DNA from: Pseudofrankia asymbiotica | GTDB lineage: Bacteria; Actinomycetota; Actinomycetes; Frankiales; Frankiaceae | Assembly (NCBI RefSeq): GCF_001983105.1 | Contig: NZ_MOMC01000063.1 | Location: 30,142-36,627 of the forward strand | DNA: 6,486 nucleotides | Direction: 5' to 3' | Part shown: in pieces, positions 1 through 6,377 of the stretch | How positions within the stretch are numbered: the stretch's first letter is position 1 | How the letters are laid out: each line of letters starts with the position of its first letter | Position numbers and translations under genes: made by a program | Notes under the pieces: model-generated | Told to the model about the DNA's origin: nothing | The model's database searches: none | What the model saw: only the letters and a program-made list of their open reading frames with translations

Positions 1-3
1 GGT

Positions 4-21
4 CGTCACGGCCGTCACGGC
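4..21. repeat. Two exact tandem copies of a 9-bp unit
   Basis: CGTCACGGC occurs at 4-12 and again at 13-21 without mismatch. A 9-bp period keeps reading frame, so this may simply be repetitive coding sequence at the end of a gene cut by the window edge. It is too short to be diagnostic. Confidence 0.6.
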
Positions 22-71
22 CGCGCTCCAACGACGAACAGCGCCATGAACGACGGCGCGGAGCAGTGCAT
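15..71 (-). CDS. Doubtful 18-codon reading frame with a good ribosome binding site
   Basis: On the minus strand GGGAGG (85-80) lies eight bases before an ATG at 71. The frame reads MHCSAPSFMALFVVGARP and stops with TGA at 17-15. That TGA overlaps a GTG (18-16) in the GTGA arrangement common in translationally coupled genes, and GGAG lies seven bases before the GTG. The second frame is open to the window edge but only six codons are visible. This could be a leader peptide plus a coupled gene, or chance in GC-rich DNA. I favour chance, and no homology is recognised. Confidence 0.15.
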   Translation of the reverse strand: MHCSAPSFMALFVVGARP

Positions 72-115
72 CAGGCCGACCTCCCGTGCGGAAGCGACGC
101 TTCGCTAGGGCCTAC

Positions 116-145
116 TTGTAGCTATGACCTGCTTATAGCTAACAA
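116..145. repeat. AT-rich inverted repeat downstream of purL
   Basis: TAGCTAT at 119-125 is repeated as its exact reverse complement ATAGCTA at 135-141, separated by nine bases. Allowing one unpaired A at 142, the arms extend by TTG (116-118) and CAA (143-145), giving a 10-bp stem. The arms are AT-rich in a GC-rich setting and each contains AGCT. It starts about 50 bases past the purL stop codon. It may be an operator for a leftward gene or part of a transcription end. The sequence alone does not decide. Confidence 0.55.
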
Positions 146-160
146 CGGCCCCGTCGTCCA
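132..160 (-). promoter_or_regulatory. Weak candidate leftward promoter
   Basis: On the minus strand TGGACG (160-155) and TATAAG (137-132) are separated by 17 bases, resembling the housekeeping TTGACA and TATAAT boxes. The -10 half is good and the -35 half is only fair. The -10 box overlaps one arm of the AT-rich inverted repeat, which would suit repressor control. It would serve only a gene at or beyond the left edge, and none is proven. Confidence 0.22.
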
Positions 161-168
161 CGGACGAC
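153..168 (-). terminator. Possible purL transcription terminator hairpin
   Basis: GTCGTCC (153-159) and GGACGAC (162-168) are perfect inverse complements. The realistic fold is a 6-bp stem closed by a 4-base loop. It begins 27 bases past the purL TAA on the minus strand. No run of T follows, so it does not match a classical intrinsic terminator. Hairpins without a U tract are often proposed as terminators in high-GC actinobacteria. Confidence 0.35.
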
Positions 169-195
169 AAACCGCGGGAACGGCGCCCGGCCCGG

Positions 196-3100
196 TTAGC
201 CGAGCCAGGCGCGGGCGTTCTGGAAGAGGCGCAGCCACGGGCCGTGCTCGCCCGGGGGACCCGACTGATCGCGAAGCGATCTGCCGGGAGTACGGCCGCC
301 CGCCCCGCCGGCATCGACAGGCAGCCAGGAACGCTGCTGGGTCAGGAACGCGCGCTCCGGGTGCGGCATCATCAGCGTCACCCGGCCGTCGTCGGAGGTG
401 AGGGCGGCGACGGCGCCCGCGGTGCCGTTCGGGTTGGCCGGGTAGTCCTGTGTCGGCTTGCCATGGTTGTCGACGTAGCGGGCGACGACCGCGCCAGGGC
501 CGGACGGGCCGAACTCCATCCGGCCCTCCGCGTGCGCGACGGGCACGGCGAGCACCGAGCCCGCCATGCCGGCGAGCAGCACCGACGGCGAGTCCTCGAT
601 GAGCACGCTCGACACCCGGGCCTCGAACCGCTCGGACGCGTTCGGCAGCAACGCCGGCCAGCCCGTCGCCCCGGGGATGAGCGAGCCGAGGCCCGCGACC
701 ATCTGGCAGCCGTTGCAGACGCCGAGCGTCAGCGTGTCCGGCCGGTGGAAGAACGCGCGGAAGGCGGCGGCGAGCTCGGCGTGCGCGAGGATCGACTTCG
801 CCCAGCCGGCGCCCGCGCCGAGCACGTCGCCGTAGGAGAAGCCGCCGCAGGCGGCGAGCACCGAGAAGCCGTCCAGCGTCACCCGCCCGGTGAGCAGGTC
901 GGTCATGTGGACGTCGAACGCGTCGAAGCCGGCGGCGTCGAACGCCGCGGCCATCTCCACCTGGCCGTTGACGCCCTCGTCGCGCACCACGGCGACCCGC
1001 GGCCTGGTCGGGTATGCCGGGCGCGCGAGGGCGAAGGTGAACCGCTCCGACACACCGGGGTCGTCGTCGTCCAGGATCGCGTCGAACTCCTGGTCGGCCG
1101 CGTCCGGGTTGTCGCGCAGGCGCTGGATCAGGTAGCTGGTCGTCGCCCAGGTGCGCTCCAGCTCGGCCCGGCCGCGGTCGAGGACCATGGCGCCGCCGTC
1201 GCGCAGGACGACGCGCTGACGCCGGGTCACCCCGCCGAGCACGTGCACGTTCCCGGCGCCGACCGCCGCGGCGAGGCCCGCCACCACGCGCCCCACCGCC
1301 CCGCCCGCGACCTGCAGGACGGCGCCCAGCTCCTCGTTGAACAGCTTGCCGAGCAGGGTCCCGGGTAGCGCCGCCACGTCGACGTCGACGCCCGCCCTGC
1401 CGGCGAACGCCATCTCGGCGAGGGTCGTGAGCAGGCCGCCGTCGGACCGGTCGTGGTAGGCGAGAACGGCGGGGTCGCGGACCAGCGACCGGGTGGCGGC
1501 GAAGAAGGCCCGCAGCCGGGCCGCGTCCGCGTCCGGGACGGCGGCGGCGTCGCCGGCCCGGCCGTAGGCCAGGGCGAGCGCCGAGCCGCCGAGCCGGGCC
1601 TGGCCGCCGGACAGGTCGACGAACACCAGCGAGCTGGCCTCGTCCCGCGCGAGCGCCGGGGTGAGCACCCGGGAGACGTCGGCGACCGGCGCCGCGGCGG
1701 TGATGATCAGCGACACCGGCGAGGTGACCGCCGCCTCGCCGTCGCCGTCCGACCAGACGGTGCGCATGCTCGTCGAGTCCTTGCCGACCGGGATCGGCAC
1801 GCCGAGCGCCGGGCAGAACTCCTCCCCCAGCGCGTGGACCGCGTCGAACAGCGCGGCCTGCTGGTCGTCTACCTGGACGGCCGCCATCCAGTTGGCCGAC
1901 AGCGCCACGTCCGACAGGTCGGCGACGGCGGCGCCGGCGACGTTGGTGACCGCCTCGCCGACGGCCATCCGGGCCGCCGCCGGCGCGCTCACCGTGGCCA
2001 GGGGGGTGCGCTCGCCCATCGCGAGCGCCTCGCCGGTGCGGCTGCCGTACGCGGAGGCGGTGACGGCGAGGTCGCTGACCGGGACCTGCCACGGGCCGAC
2101 CAGCTGGTCGCGCACGGTGTGGCCGCCGACGGTGCGGTCGCCGATCGTGATGAGGAACTTCTTGCTGCCCACGGCCGGGACCCGCAGGACACGGTCGACG
2201 GCCTCGGCGACGTCGATGCCGGTCTCGTCGAACGTCGCCGCGGCGACGGGGCGGCTGTGCGCCTCGCGGGTCTGCCGGGACGCCTCGCCGAACAGCAGCG
2301 ACATCGGGACGTCGACGGGCGCGCAGTCGAACCGCTGGTCGCCCACGACGAGCCGCGGCTCGTCGGTCACCCTGCCGACGACGGCGAACGGGCAGCGCTC
2401 GCGCTCGCAGAGCTCGCGGAACGCGTCCAGGTCAGCGGCGGCGATCCCGAGGACGTAGCGTTCCTGCGCCTCGTTGCACCAGATCTCCAGGCTCGACATG
2501 CCGGCGTCGGCGTTCGGCAGGTCGCGCAGCTCGAAGACGGCGCCCCGGCCCGCGTCGTGGACCAGCTCCGGTAGCGCGTTCGACCAGCCGCCGGCACCGA
2601 CGTCGTGGATGGAGATGATCGGGTTGGCGTCGCCGCGCGCCCAGCAGGCGTTGATGACCTCCTGGGCGCGCCGCTGCATCTCGGCGTTGCCGCGCTGCAC
2701 GGAGGCGAAGTCGAGGTCCTCGTCGCCGGCGCCGGTCTGCACGCTGGAGGCCGCGCCGCCGCCGAGACCGATGAGCATCGCCGGGCCGCCGAGGACGATG
2801 ACCAGGTCACCGGGCTCGAGCCGGTTCTTGAGCACCAGCGCGTCGCGGACGTTGCCGACCCCGCCCGCGATCATGATCGGCTTGTGGTAGCCCCAGCGGC
2901 CGCCCGGGCCGCCTTCCGTCTCGTGCGCGCGGAAGTAGCCGACAAGGTTCGGCCGGCCGAACTCGTTGTTGTAGCCGGCGGCGCCGAGCGGCGCCTCGAT
3001 CATGATCTCCAGGGGGGAGGAGATGCGGCCGGGGCGCCGCTCCGGGCCCTCCCAGGGCAGTTCCTCCCCGGGGATGCGCAGGTTGGAGACGGTGTAGCCG

Positions 3101-4140
3101 GCCAGGCCCATCTTGGGGGTGGCGCCGCGGCCGGTGGCGCCCTCGTCGCGGATCTCGCCGCCGACGCCCGTCGCCGAGCCGGGGCCGGGCGCGATCGCCG
3201 TGGGGTGGTTGTGCGTCTCGACCTTCACGAGAATGTGCGCGGATTCCTCGTGCCGCCGGTACTCGTGCGTCTCGGGGTCGGGAAAGAACCAGGGGGTGAC
3301 GGCGCCGCGCAGCACGGCGGAGTTGTCGGAGTAGGCCGACAGCACGTTCTCGCCGGACTTCTCGTGCGTGTTTTTGATCATCGAGAAGAGGCTCTTCGGG
3401 CGCGGCTCGCCGTCGATCACCCAGCTCGCGTTGAAGACCTTGTGCCGGCAGTGCTCGCTGTTGACCTGCGCGAACATCATCAGCTCGACGTCGGTCGGGT
3501 TGCGCCCGAGCCCGCGGTACTGCTCGGTGAGATAGGCCATGTCCTCCGAGGTGAGCGCGAGGCCGAACTCCCGGTTCGCCTCCTCGAGCGCGGCGAGGCC
3601 CGCGCCGAGCAGGTCGACGTCGGCCTGCGGCCGGGGCCGCCCCGCCGCGAACAGCGCGCCGGCGGCCTCGAGGGAGCCCGCCACGATCTCGGTCATCCGG
3701 TCGTGCAGCAGCGGCGCGACAGCGCTCTCGTCGAGCGCGCCGGGGCCGTACAGGTAGTAGACGGTGCCCCGCTCGACCCGGCGGACCGCGGCGAGCCCCG
3801 CGGCGGCGGCGATGTCCGACGCCTTCGACGACCACGGCGAGATGGTCCCCAGGCGGGGCAGCACGACCAGGGTCCGGGCGGCGCCAGCCCGCTCTCCCGT
3901 GAACGGCTCACCGTAGGTGAGCAGACCCCGCAGCCGCGTCTCGTCCTCGGCCGTGAGCCCGTCGCCCGCGCCGTTCCCGCCGGTGCCCTCGGCGATCCCG
4001 CCAACGCCCTCGGCGAGGTCCACGAAGTGCACGTACTCGGCGGCCACGTCCGCGACGGCCGGCTCGACGGCTCGCAGCCGGGCGAGCAACCGTCGCCGAC
4101 CGGGACCAGTGAGCGCCGCGATGTCCGCGTAGGTCTTCAT
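196..4140 (-). CDS. purL: Phosphoribosylformylglycinamidine synthase, long single-chain form
   Basis: This cytoplasmic enzyme converts FGAR, glutamine and ATP to FGAM in de novo purine synthesis. The 1314 residues align by eye from end to end with E. coli PurL (about 1295 residues). A PurS-like N-terminal domain (about 1-150, with AEYVHFVDL at 34-42 and SPWSSKASDI at 101-110) leads into a linker and then the duplicated AIRS-type synthetase domain (about 216-1000). That domain shows NSEHCRHK at 227-234, VETHNHPTAI at 307-316, GGEIRDEGATGRG at 327-339, HDVGAGG at 512-518, PVGKDS at 784-789 and HDRSDGG at 896-902. The class I glutaminase (about 1046-1314) has nucleophile Cys1142 in GVCNGC and His1260 and Glu1262 in MPHPER. 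All key catalytic residues appear present. The start MKTYADI was chosen because it matches the family N-terminus, although the ribosome-binding site is weak. The frame stays open 88 codons upstream, but that stretch looks non-coding. A roughly 20-residue insertion lies near the C-terminus (about 1277-1299). The gene stands alone, with no other pur gene visible. Confidence 0.98.
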   Translation of the reverse strand: MKTYADIAALTGPGRRRLLARLRAVEPAVADVAAEYVHFVDLAEGVGGIAEGTGGNGAGDGLTAEDETRLRGLLTYGEPFTGERAGAARTLVVLPRLGTISPWSSKASDIAAAAGLAAVRRVERGTVYYLYGPGALDESAVAPLLHDRMTEIVAGSLEAAGALFAAGRPRPQADVDLLGAGLAALEEANREFGLALTSEDMAYLTEQYRGLGRNPTDVELMMFAQVNSEHCRHKVFNASWVIDGEPRPKSLFSMIKNTHEKSGENVLSAYSDNSAVLRGAVTPWFFPDPETHEYRRHEESAHILVKVETHNHPTAIAPGPGSATGVGGEIRDEGATGRGATPKMGLAGYTVSNLRIPGEELPWEGPERRPGRISSPLEIMIEAPLGAAGYNNEFGRPNLVGYFRAHETEGGPGGRWGYHKPIMIAGGVGNVRDALVLKNRLEPGDLVIVLGGPAMLIGLGGGAASSVQTGAGDEDLDFASVQRGNAEMQRRAQEVINACWARGDANPIISIHDVGAGGWSNALPELVHDAGRGAVFELRDLPNADAGMSSLEIWCNEAQERYVLGIAAADLDAFRELCERERCPFAVVGRVTDEPRLVVGDQRFDCAPVDVPMSLLFGEASRQTREAHSRPVAAATFDETGIDVAEAVDRVLRVPAVGSKKFLITIGDRTVGGHTVRDQLVGPWQVPVSDLAVTASAYGSRTGEALAMGERTPLATVSAPAAARMAVGEAVTNVAGAAVADLSDVALSANWMAAVQVDDQQAALFDAVHALGEEFCPALGVPIPVGKDSTSMRTVWSDGDGEAAVTSPVSLIITAAAPVADVSRVLTPALARDEASSLVFVDLSGGQARLGGSALALAYGRAGDAAAVPDADAARLRAFFAATRSLVRDPAVLAYHDRSDGGLLTTLAEMAFAGRAGVDVDVAALPGTLLGKLFNEELGAVLQVAGGAVGRVVAGLAAAVGAGNVHVLGGVTRRQRVVLRDGGAMVLDRGRAELERTWATTSYLIQRLRDNPDAADQEFDAILDDDDPGVSERFTFALARPAYPTRPRVAVVRDEGVNGQVEMAAAFDAAGFDAFDVHMTDLLTGRVTLDGFSVLAACGGFSYGDVLGAGAGWAKSILAHAELAAAFRAFFHRPDTLTLGVCNGCQMVAGLGSLIPGATGWPALLPNASERFEARVSSVLIEDSPSVLLAGMAGSVLAVPVAHAEGRMEFGPSGPGAVVARYVDNHGKPTQDYPANPNGTAGAVAALTSDDGRVTLMMPHPERAFLTQQRSWLPVDAGGAGGRTPGRSLRDQSGPPGEHGPWLRLFQNARAWLG

Positions 4141-4164
4141 ATCCGCCGTTCGTCGAGGGTTGCC

Positions 4165-4218
4165 CGGCTGTGTCGTCACACCCAGCCGTGTCATCACACT
4201 CAGCCGTGTCGTCACACA
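4165..4218. repeat. Three tandem 18-bp repeats just upstream of purL
   Basis: Units lie at 4165-4182, 4183-4200 and 4201-4218. The third reads CAGCCGTGTCGTCACACA. The second differs from it at two positions and the first at three. Each unit centres on GTGT-N4-ACAC, a short dyad. In the first unit the six-base spacer is CGGCTG, the exact reverse complement of the CAGCCG in the other two, so it can pair with either. The array ends 24 bases before the purL start, where an operator or 5'-leader control element would be expected. No known purine-regulator site is recognised. Confidence 0.8.
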
Positions 4219-4299
4219 TCGCGCTGGCCTGCCACCCGCGGCGTCGCGGAGGACCCCGCGGCCATCCATCCTACCCAGCGCTCCCACCAGGCCATCTTC

Positions 4300-4323
4300 T
4301 TGATCGTCTACCTGGATGGCGGC
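4300..4323 (-). repeat. Short echo of internal purL sequence in the purL upstream region
   Basis: These 24 bases match 1861-1884 inside purL at 20 positions, including 13 identical bases in a row (TCGTCTACCTGGA on the plus strand). The orientation and reading frame are the same as in purL. Both copies would read AA(I/V)QVDDQ and both use the valine codon GTA, rare in DNA of this composition. It may be a small duplication remnant or a coincidence. Confidence 0.4.
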
Positions 4324-4740
4324 ACGCTCCAGGCGGACGGGCCAGCTCCAGCCAGCGCGGGCGACCCCAGGCGGTGGTTCTGACGCGGATCCTGTCGCGA
4401 CCACCCATCGCGTTCCCGACCGGCCCGCGGCGCGGGAGGCCGATCACAAGAGTCGAGTACGCGATGTTCGCCTGGTCACGGCGCCGCGGCCGGCCCACGA
4501 GCGACCGGTGGCCGTTTCCATGGCGACCGAACAGCCATCGTGAGCCGCGCTTTCCTGAAATGTTGTTTTCCCGTTGCCAGAACAGCTCCGATGGATTTGA
4601 GACGCGCCTGTCGCAACACGTTTCGCGCTACACGCCAGGACCAGCGCGCGGTGATGGTGAACGCTATCCTGACCAGAAACGAGGGTCGGCGGTACCGCGC
4701 ACCTCGGACGTGGCATTCTTCATCCGTACGAAACTTCTGC

Positions 4741-4758
4741 CGGCGCCGATGGGCGCCG
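4741..4758 (+). promoter_or_regulatory. GC-rich hairpin ahead of the FN3 gene
   Basis: CGGCGCC (4741-4747) and GGCGCCG (4752-4758) form a perfect 7-bp stem with a GATG loop. It ends 54 bases before the FN3 start codon, so it probably lies in the 5' leader or at the promoter. No U tract follows. It could modulate transcription or stabilise the transcript, though GC-rich stems also arise by chance in such DNA. Confidence 0.4.
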
Positions 4759-4802
4759 CGCACGCGGACCGCGCCACGCGAGAGCCAGCGGCCTGGTCGC
4801 AT

Positions 4803-4808
4803 AGGGGG
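4803..4808 (+). promoter_or_regulatory. Ribosome binding site fixing the start of the FN3 protein
   Basis: AGGGGG, followed by CAGG, lies four bases before the ATG at 4813. It is the only purine-rich Shine-Dalgarno match near a start codon in this frame. It decides the start against GTG codons further upstream in the same open frame. Confidence 0.65.
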
Positions 4809-4812
4809 CAGG

Positions 4813-6180
4813 ATGAGCGAGACCCGGTCCGAGGCCACGGCGATCGTGGACGCCGCCGCCGCGGATGCCGACTCCGCTTCCACAGGTCAGGACGCCGTCC
4901 AGGAGACGCCTGGCCCCACGGACGCGGCCAGTCCTTCTGGCGATGGCGACGAAGCTCCGACGCGCAGCGAGGACTCGGCCACCGACCTGTCCGGGCTGGA
5001 GCCGATCGAGCCGATCGACGCGCCGGTCGAGCCGATCGGCGGGACGCACGACGGTGGGTCCCCCCCGGCCATCACCAGGTGGCGCCGCCCGCGTCGCGGC
5101 ACCGCACGGTCCGCGTCCGGCCGGTCGACGCGCCTCGTCGTGCCGATGCCGGCGATCACAGCGCTTGTCGTGCTGGTGGTACTGGCCGGTGTCACGGTTC
5201 CCGTCGCCCTGCGCGCCACTCACCGGAACGCCTTCCTGACGTCGAGCGAAACCGGCGTCACCGATGACGGCGTGACCGTGGGAGCTTCGCCGGGCCAGGC
5301 CGCCAACGCCGCGGGAGGCTCTCCGGTCAGCGTGGTCCCGCTGTCCGAGGACGCGGCCGGCGGGCCGGCCGCCGTCCCAGGGCAGGGCTCCGCGCAGCCC
5401 GGCCAGGACCAGTCAGGCGCTGGGACCGGCGCCGGAGGACACAGCACCTCACCGTCCGGTGGAGGCACGCGTCAGACGGGCGGTCCGGGTACCCAGCAGT
5501 CCGGCAACGGTGGCGGCTCGGGCGTGGGTGCCGATCCCCAGAGCGACGCCAATGTTCCGGCGCCGCAGGTGCCGGGCGCGCCGGGGATCGAGGCCCGCCC
5601 GGTGTCGGGCGGTGTCGAGGTGACGATCACCGCGCCGGCGGGCGGCGGGGCCGCGACGAACTACGTCGTCACGGCCGCCCCTGGCGGCACCGCATCGCTG
5701 TCAGCTCCGGGCACGGTCACCATTCGCGTCGACGGCTGCGCGCGGACGACCGTCAGCGCACGCGCCGACAATGCCGCCGGCACGTCGGCCGCGGCCAGTC
5801 GCACGCTCGATGCCTGCGTCGCGCCCTCCGTGCCTCGCGACGTCACCCTGATCAAGCAGCCACCGCAGGCGAGCGATCCCACCGGGCACAACCTGGTGAC
5901 CTGGACCTCTCCGGCGGAGACGGGCGGTACGGGTGTGGCGGTCGACTACATCGTCCGGGTCTACATATCGAAGGAGAACGTCGTCTCCGTGAGCAGCTAC
6001 GCGGTGACGGGTACCAGCTATCTGCGGAGCAACGCGTCCGGACGCGACCCGTACGTCAAGATCACCGTCGCGGCACGCAATCCCGCCGGCCAGAGCGCCG
6101 AGGTGGTCGTCTACCGCGGCAGCGGCCCCACGGACGACACCCCCGTGACGCCCCTGACTCCGAACCCGTCCGAAGTCTGA
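4813..6180 (+). CDS. Predicted membrane-anchored protein with two fibronectin type III-like domains
   Basis: I do not recognise this 455-residue protein as a named family member. Residues 1-88 are acidic and Ala/Asp/Glu-rich, with a short EPI-type repeat at 63-76. A basic patch (RRPRR, 91-95) precedes one hydrophobic segment at about 109-133. By the positive-inside rule this suggests an N-in, C-out anchor with no cleavable signal peptide. Residues about 140-248 form a Gly/Ser/Gln/Pro-rich linker of the kind that spans a thick cell wall. Two beta-rich domains follow, at about 249-337 and 338-436. The second has the FN3-like pattern of a Trp in VTWTSP (362-367), GGTG (371-374), DYIVRVY (378-384) and VAARNPAGQS (419-428). 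Cys309 and Cys335 could form a disulfide in the first. The tail is Thr/Pro-rich. The start ATG has AGGGGG four bases upstream, which favours it over the open frame reaching back to 4540. A role in surface binding or protein-protein contact is only inference. Confidence 0.87.
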   Translation: MSETRSEATAIVDAAAADADSASTGQDAVQETPGPTDAASPSGDGDEAPTRSEDSATDLSGLEPIEPIDAPVEPIGGTHDGGSPPAITRWRRPRRGTARSASGRSTRLVVPMPAITALVVLVVLAGVTVPVALRATHRNAFLTSSETGVTDDGVTVGASPGQAANAAGGSPVSVVPLSEDAAGGPAAVPGQGSAQPGQDQSGAGTGAGGHSTSPSGGGTRQTGGPGTQQSGNGGGSGVGADPQSDANVPAPQVPGAPGIEARPVSGGVEVTITAPAGGGAATNYVVTAAPGGTASLSAPGTVTIRVDGCARTTVSARADNAAGTSAAASRTLDACVAPSVPRDVTLIKQPPQASDPTGHNLVTWTSPAETGGTGVAVDYIVRVYISKENVVSVSSYAVTGTSYLRSNASGRDPYVKITVAARNPAGQSAEVVVYRGSGPTDDTPVTPLTPNPSEV

Positions 6181-6192
6181 GATACCGAACGC

Positions 6193-6220
6193 CCGGTCCG
6201 TTGTGATCACCCAGGACCGG
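6193..6220 (+). terminator. Nested 28-bp dyad just after the FN3 stop codon, likely terminator
   Basis: The outer arms CCGGTCC (6193-6199) and GGACCGG (6214-6220) are perfect complements. A perfect palindrome, GTGATCAC (6203-6210), sits at the exact centre with three unpaired bases on each side. The element begins 12 bases past the TGA, a typical position for a terminator. No T run follows. Its full symmetry as duplex DNA also fits a protein-binding site. Confidence 0.45.
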
Positions 6221-6256
6221 CGCCGCTGTCGCGGAGCCAGCGCGGACCGGGACCGT

Positions 6257-6286
6257 CACCGGCCCGGTGGCGGCCGCCGGCGGCCG
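6257..6286. repeat. Two adjacent GC-rich palindromes
   Basis: CACCGG, one base, CCGGTG occupies 6257-6269. The 16-bp perfect palindrome CGGCCGCCGGCGGCCG occupies 6271-6286, only one base further on. Together with the dyad at 6193 they make a string of stem-forming elements behind the FN3 gene. They may strengthen transcription termination. Chance is likelier here than in balanced DNA. Confidence 0.6.
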
Positions 6287-6297
6287 TCGACCTGAAC

Positions 6298-6321
6298 ACG
6301 GGTGAAAACCCGTCTCGGGTT
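6298..6321 (+). terminator. Two overlapping, mutually exclusive hairpins
   Basis: ACGGGT (6298-6303) pairs with ACCCGT (6308-6313) across a GAAA loop, a stable GNRA tetraloop. AACCCG (6307-6312) can instead pair with CGGGTT (6316-6321) across TCT. Both stems are perfect 6-mers sharing the central ACCCG, so only one can form at a time. TGCCGTTTTC follows, a weak T-rich stretch. It may be a secondary terminator or an attenuator-like switch before a downstream gene. Confidence 0.4.
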
Positions 6322-6377
6322 GCCGTTTTCTTGGATTGTTGTCGCCGTGTTGCCATCATGGTCATGAACGCCTCATG

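Larger units (their letters stand above)
1..195. other. Intergenic region downstream of purL, at the window edge
   Basis: No convincing gene is visible. Bases 1-49 are open on the plus strand, reading VVTAVTAALQRRTAP then TGA, and the first codons have GC-rich third positions. This could be the end of a gene converging on purL, but 15 codons cannot settle it. The minus strand offers a rival 18-codon frame. Bases about 110-148 are clearly AT-richer than the rest of the window and hold an inverted repeat. A compact hairpin lies between that repeat and the purL stop codon. Confidence 0.6.
4141..4812. promoter_or_regulatory. 672-bp divergent intergenic region between purL and the FN3 gene
   Basis: Both flanking genes start outward from here, so both promoters should lie inside. 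The purL side (4141-4218) is filled by 18-bp tandem repeats. The stretch about 4545-4735 is visibly richer in A and T than the coding DNA and is the likeliest site of the rightward promoter. TATCCT at 4665-4670 fits a -10 box, but no matching -35 box is seen. A 13-bp near-palindrome (CCCGCG, one base, CGCGGG) lies at 4424-4436. Open frames run through on both strands but have no ribosome-binding site or recognisable product. I see no tRNA or convincing small gene. Confidence 0.7.

Noticed and set aside
122..2092. 656-codon minus-strand frame overlapping purL in another frame
   Set aside because: The product is Arg/Gly/Pro/Ala-rich with no family resemblance. It is an out-of-frame reading of purL codons.
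4165..4218. 18-bp repeats as a CRISPR array
   Set aside because: The unit is too short, the copies are contiguous without unique spacers, and no cas gene is present.
2605..4383. 592-codon open frame on the plus strand, antisense to purL
   Set aside because: It lies opposite conserved purL codons, has no recognisable domain, and long antisense frames are expected in DNA with extreme third-position GC.
4141..4404. 88-codon in-frame N-terminal extension of PurL
   Set aside because: E. coli PurL begins in line with MKTYADI. The extension has no family match, runs through the 18-bp repeats and has no good ribosome-binding site at its start.
4540..4812. 91-codon upstream extension of the FN3 protein
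   Set aside because: The composition is less GC-rich and coding-like than the gene, the translation resembles no domain, and the ATG at 4813 has a clear ribosome-binding site.
4141..4812. tRNA or other known RNA gene in the large intergenic region
   Set aside because: I found no cloverleaf, T-loop consensus or known riboswitch core on either strand by eye.
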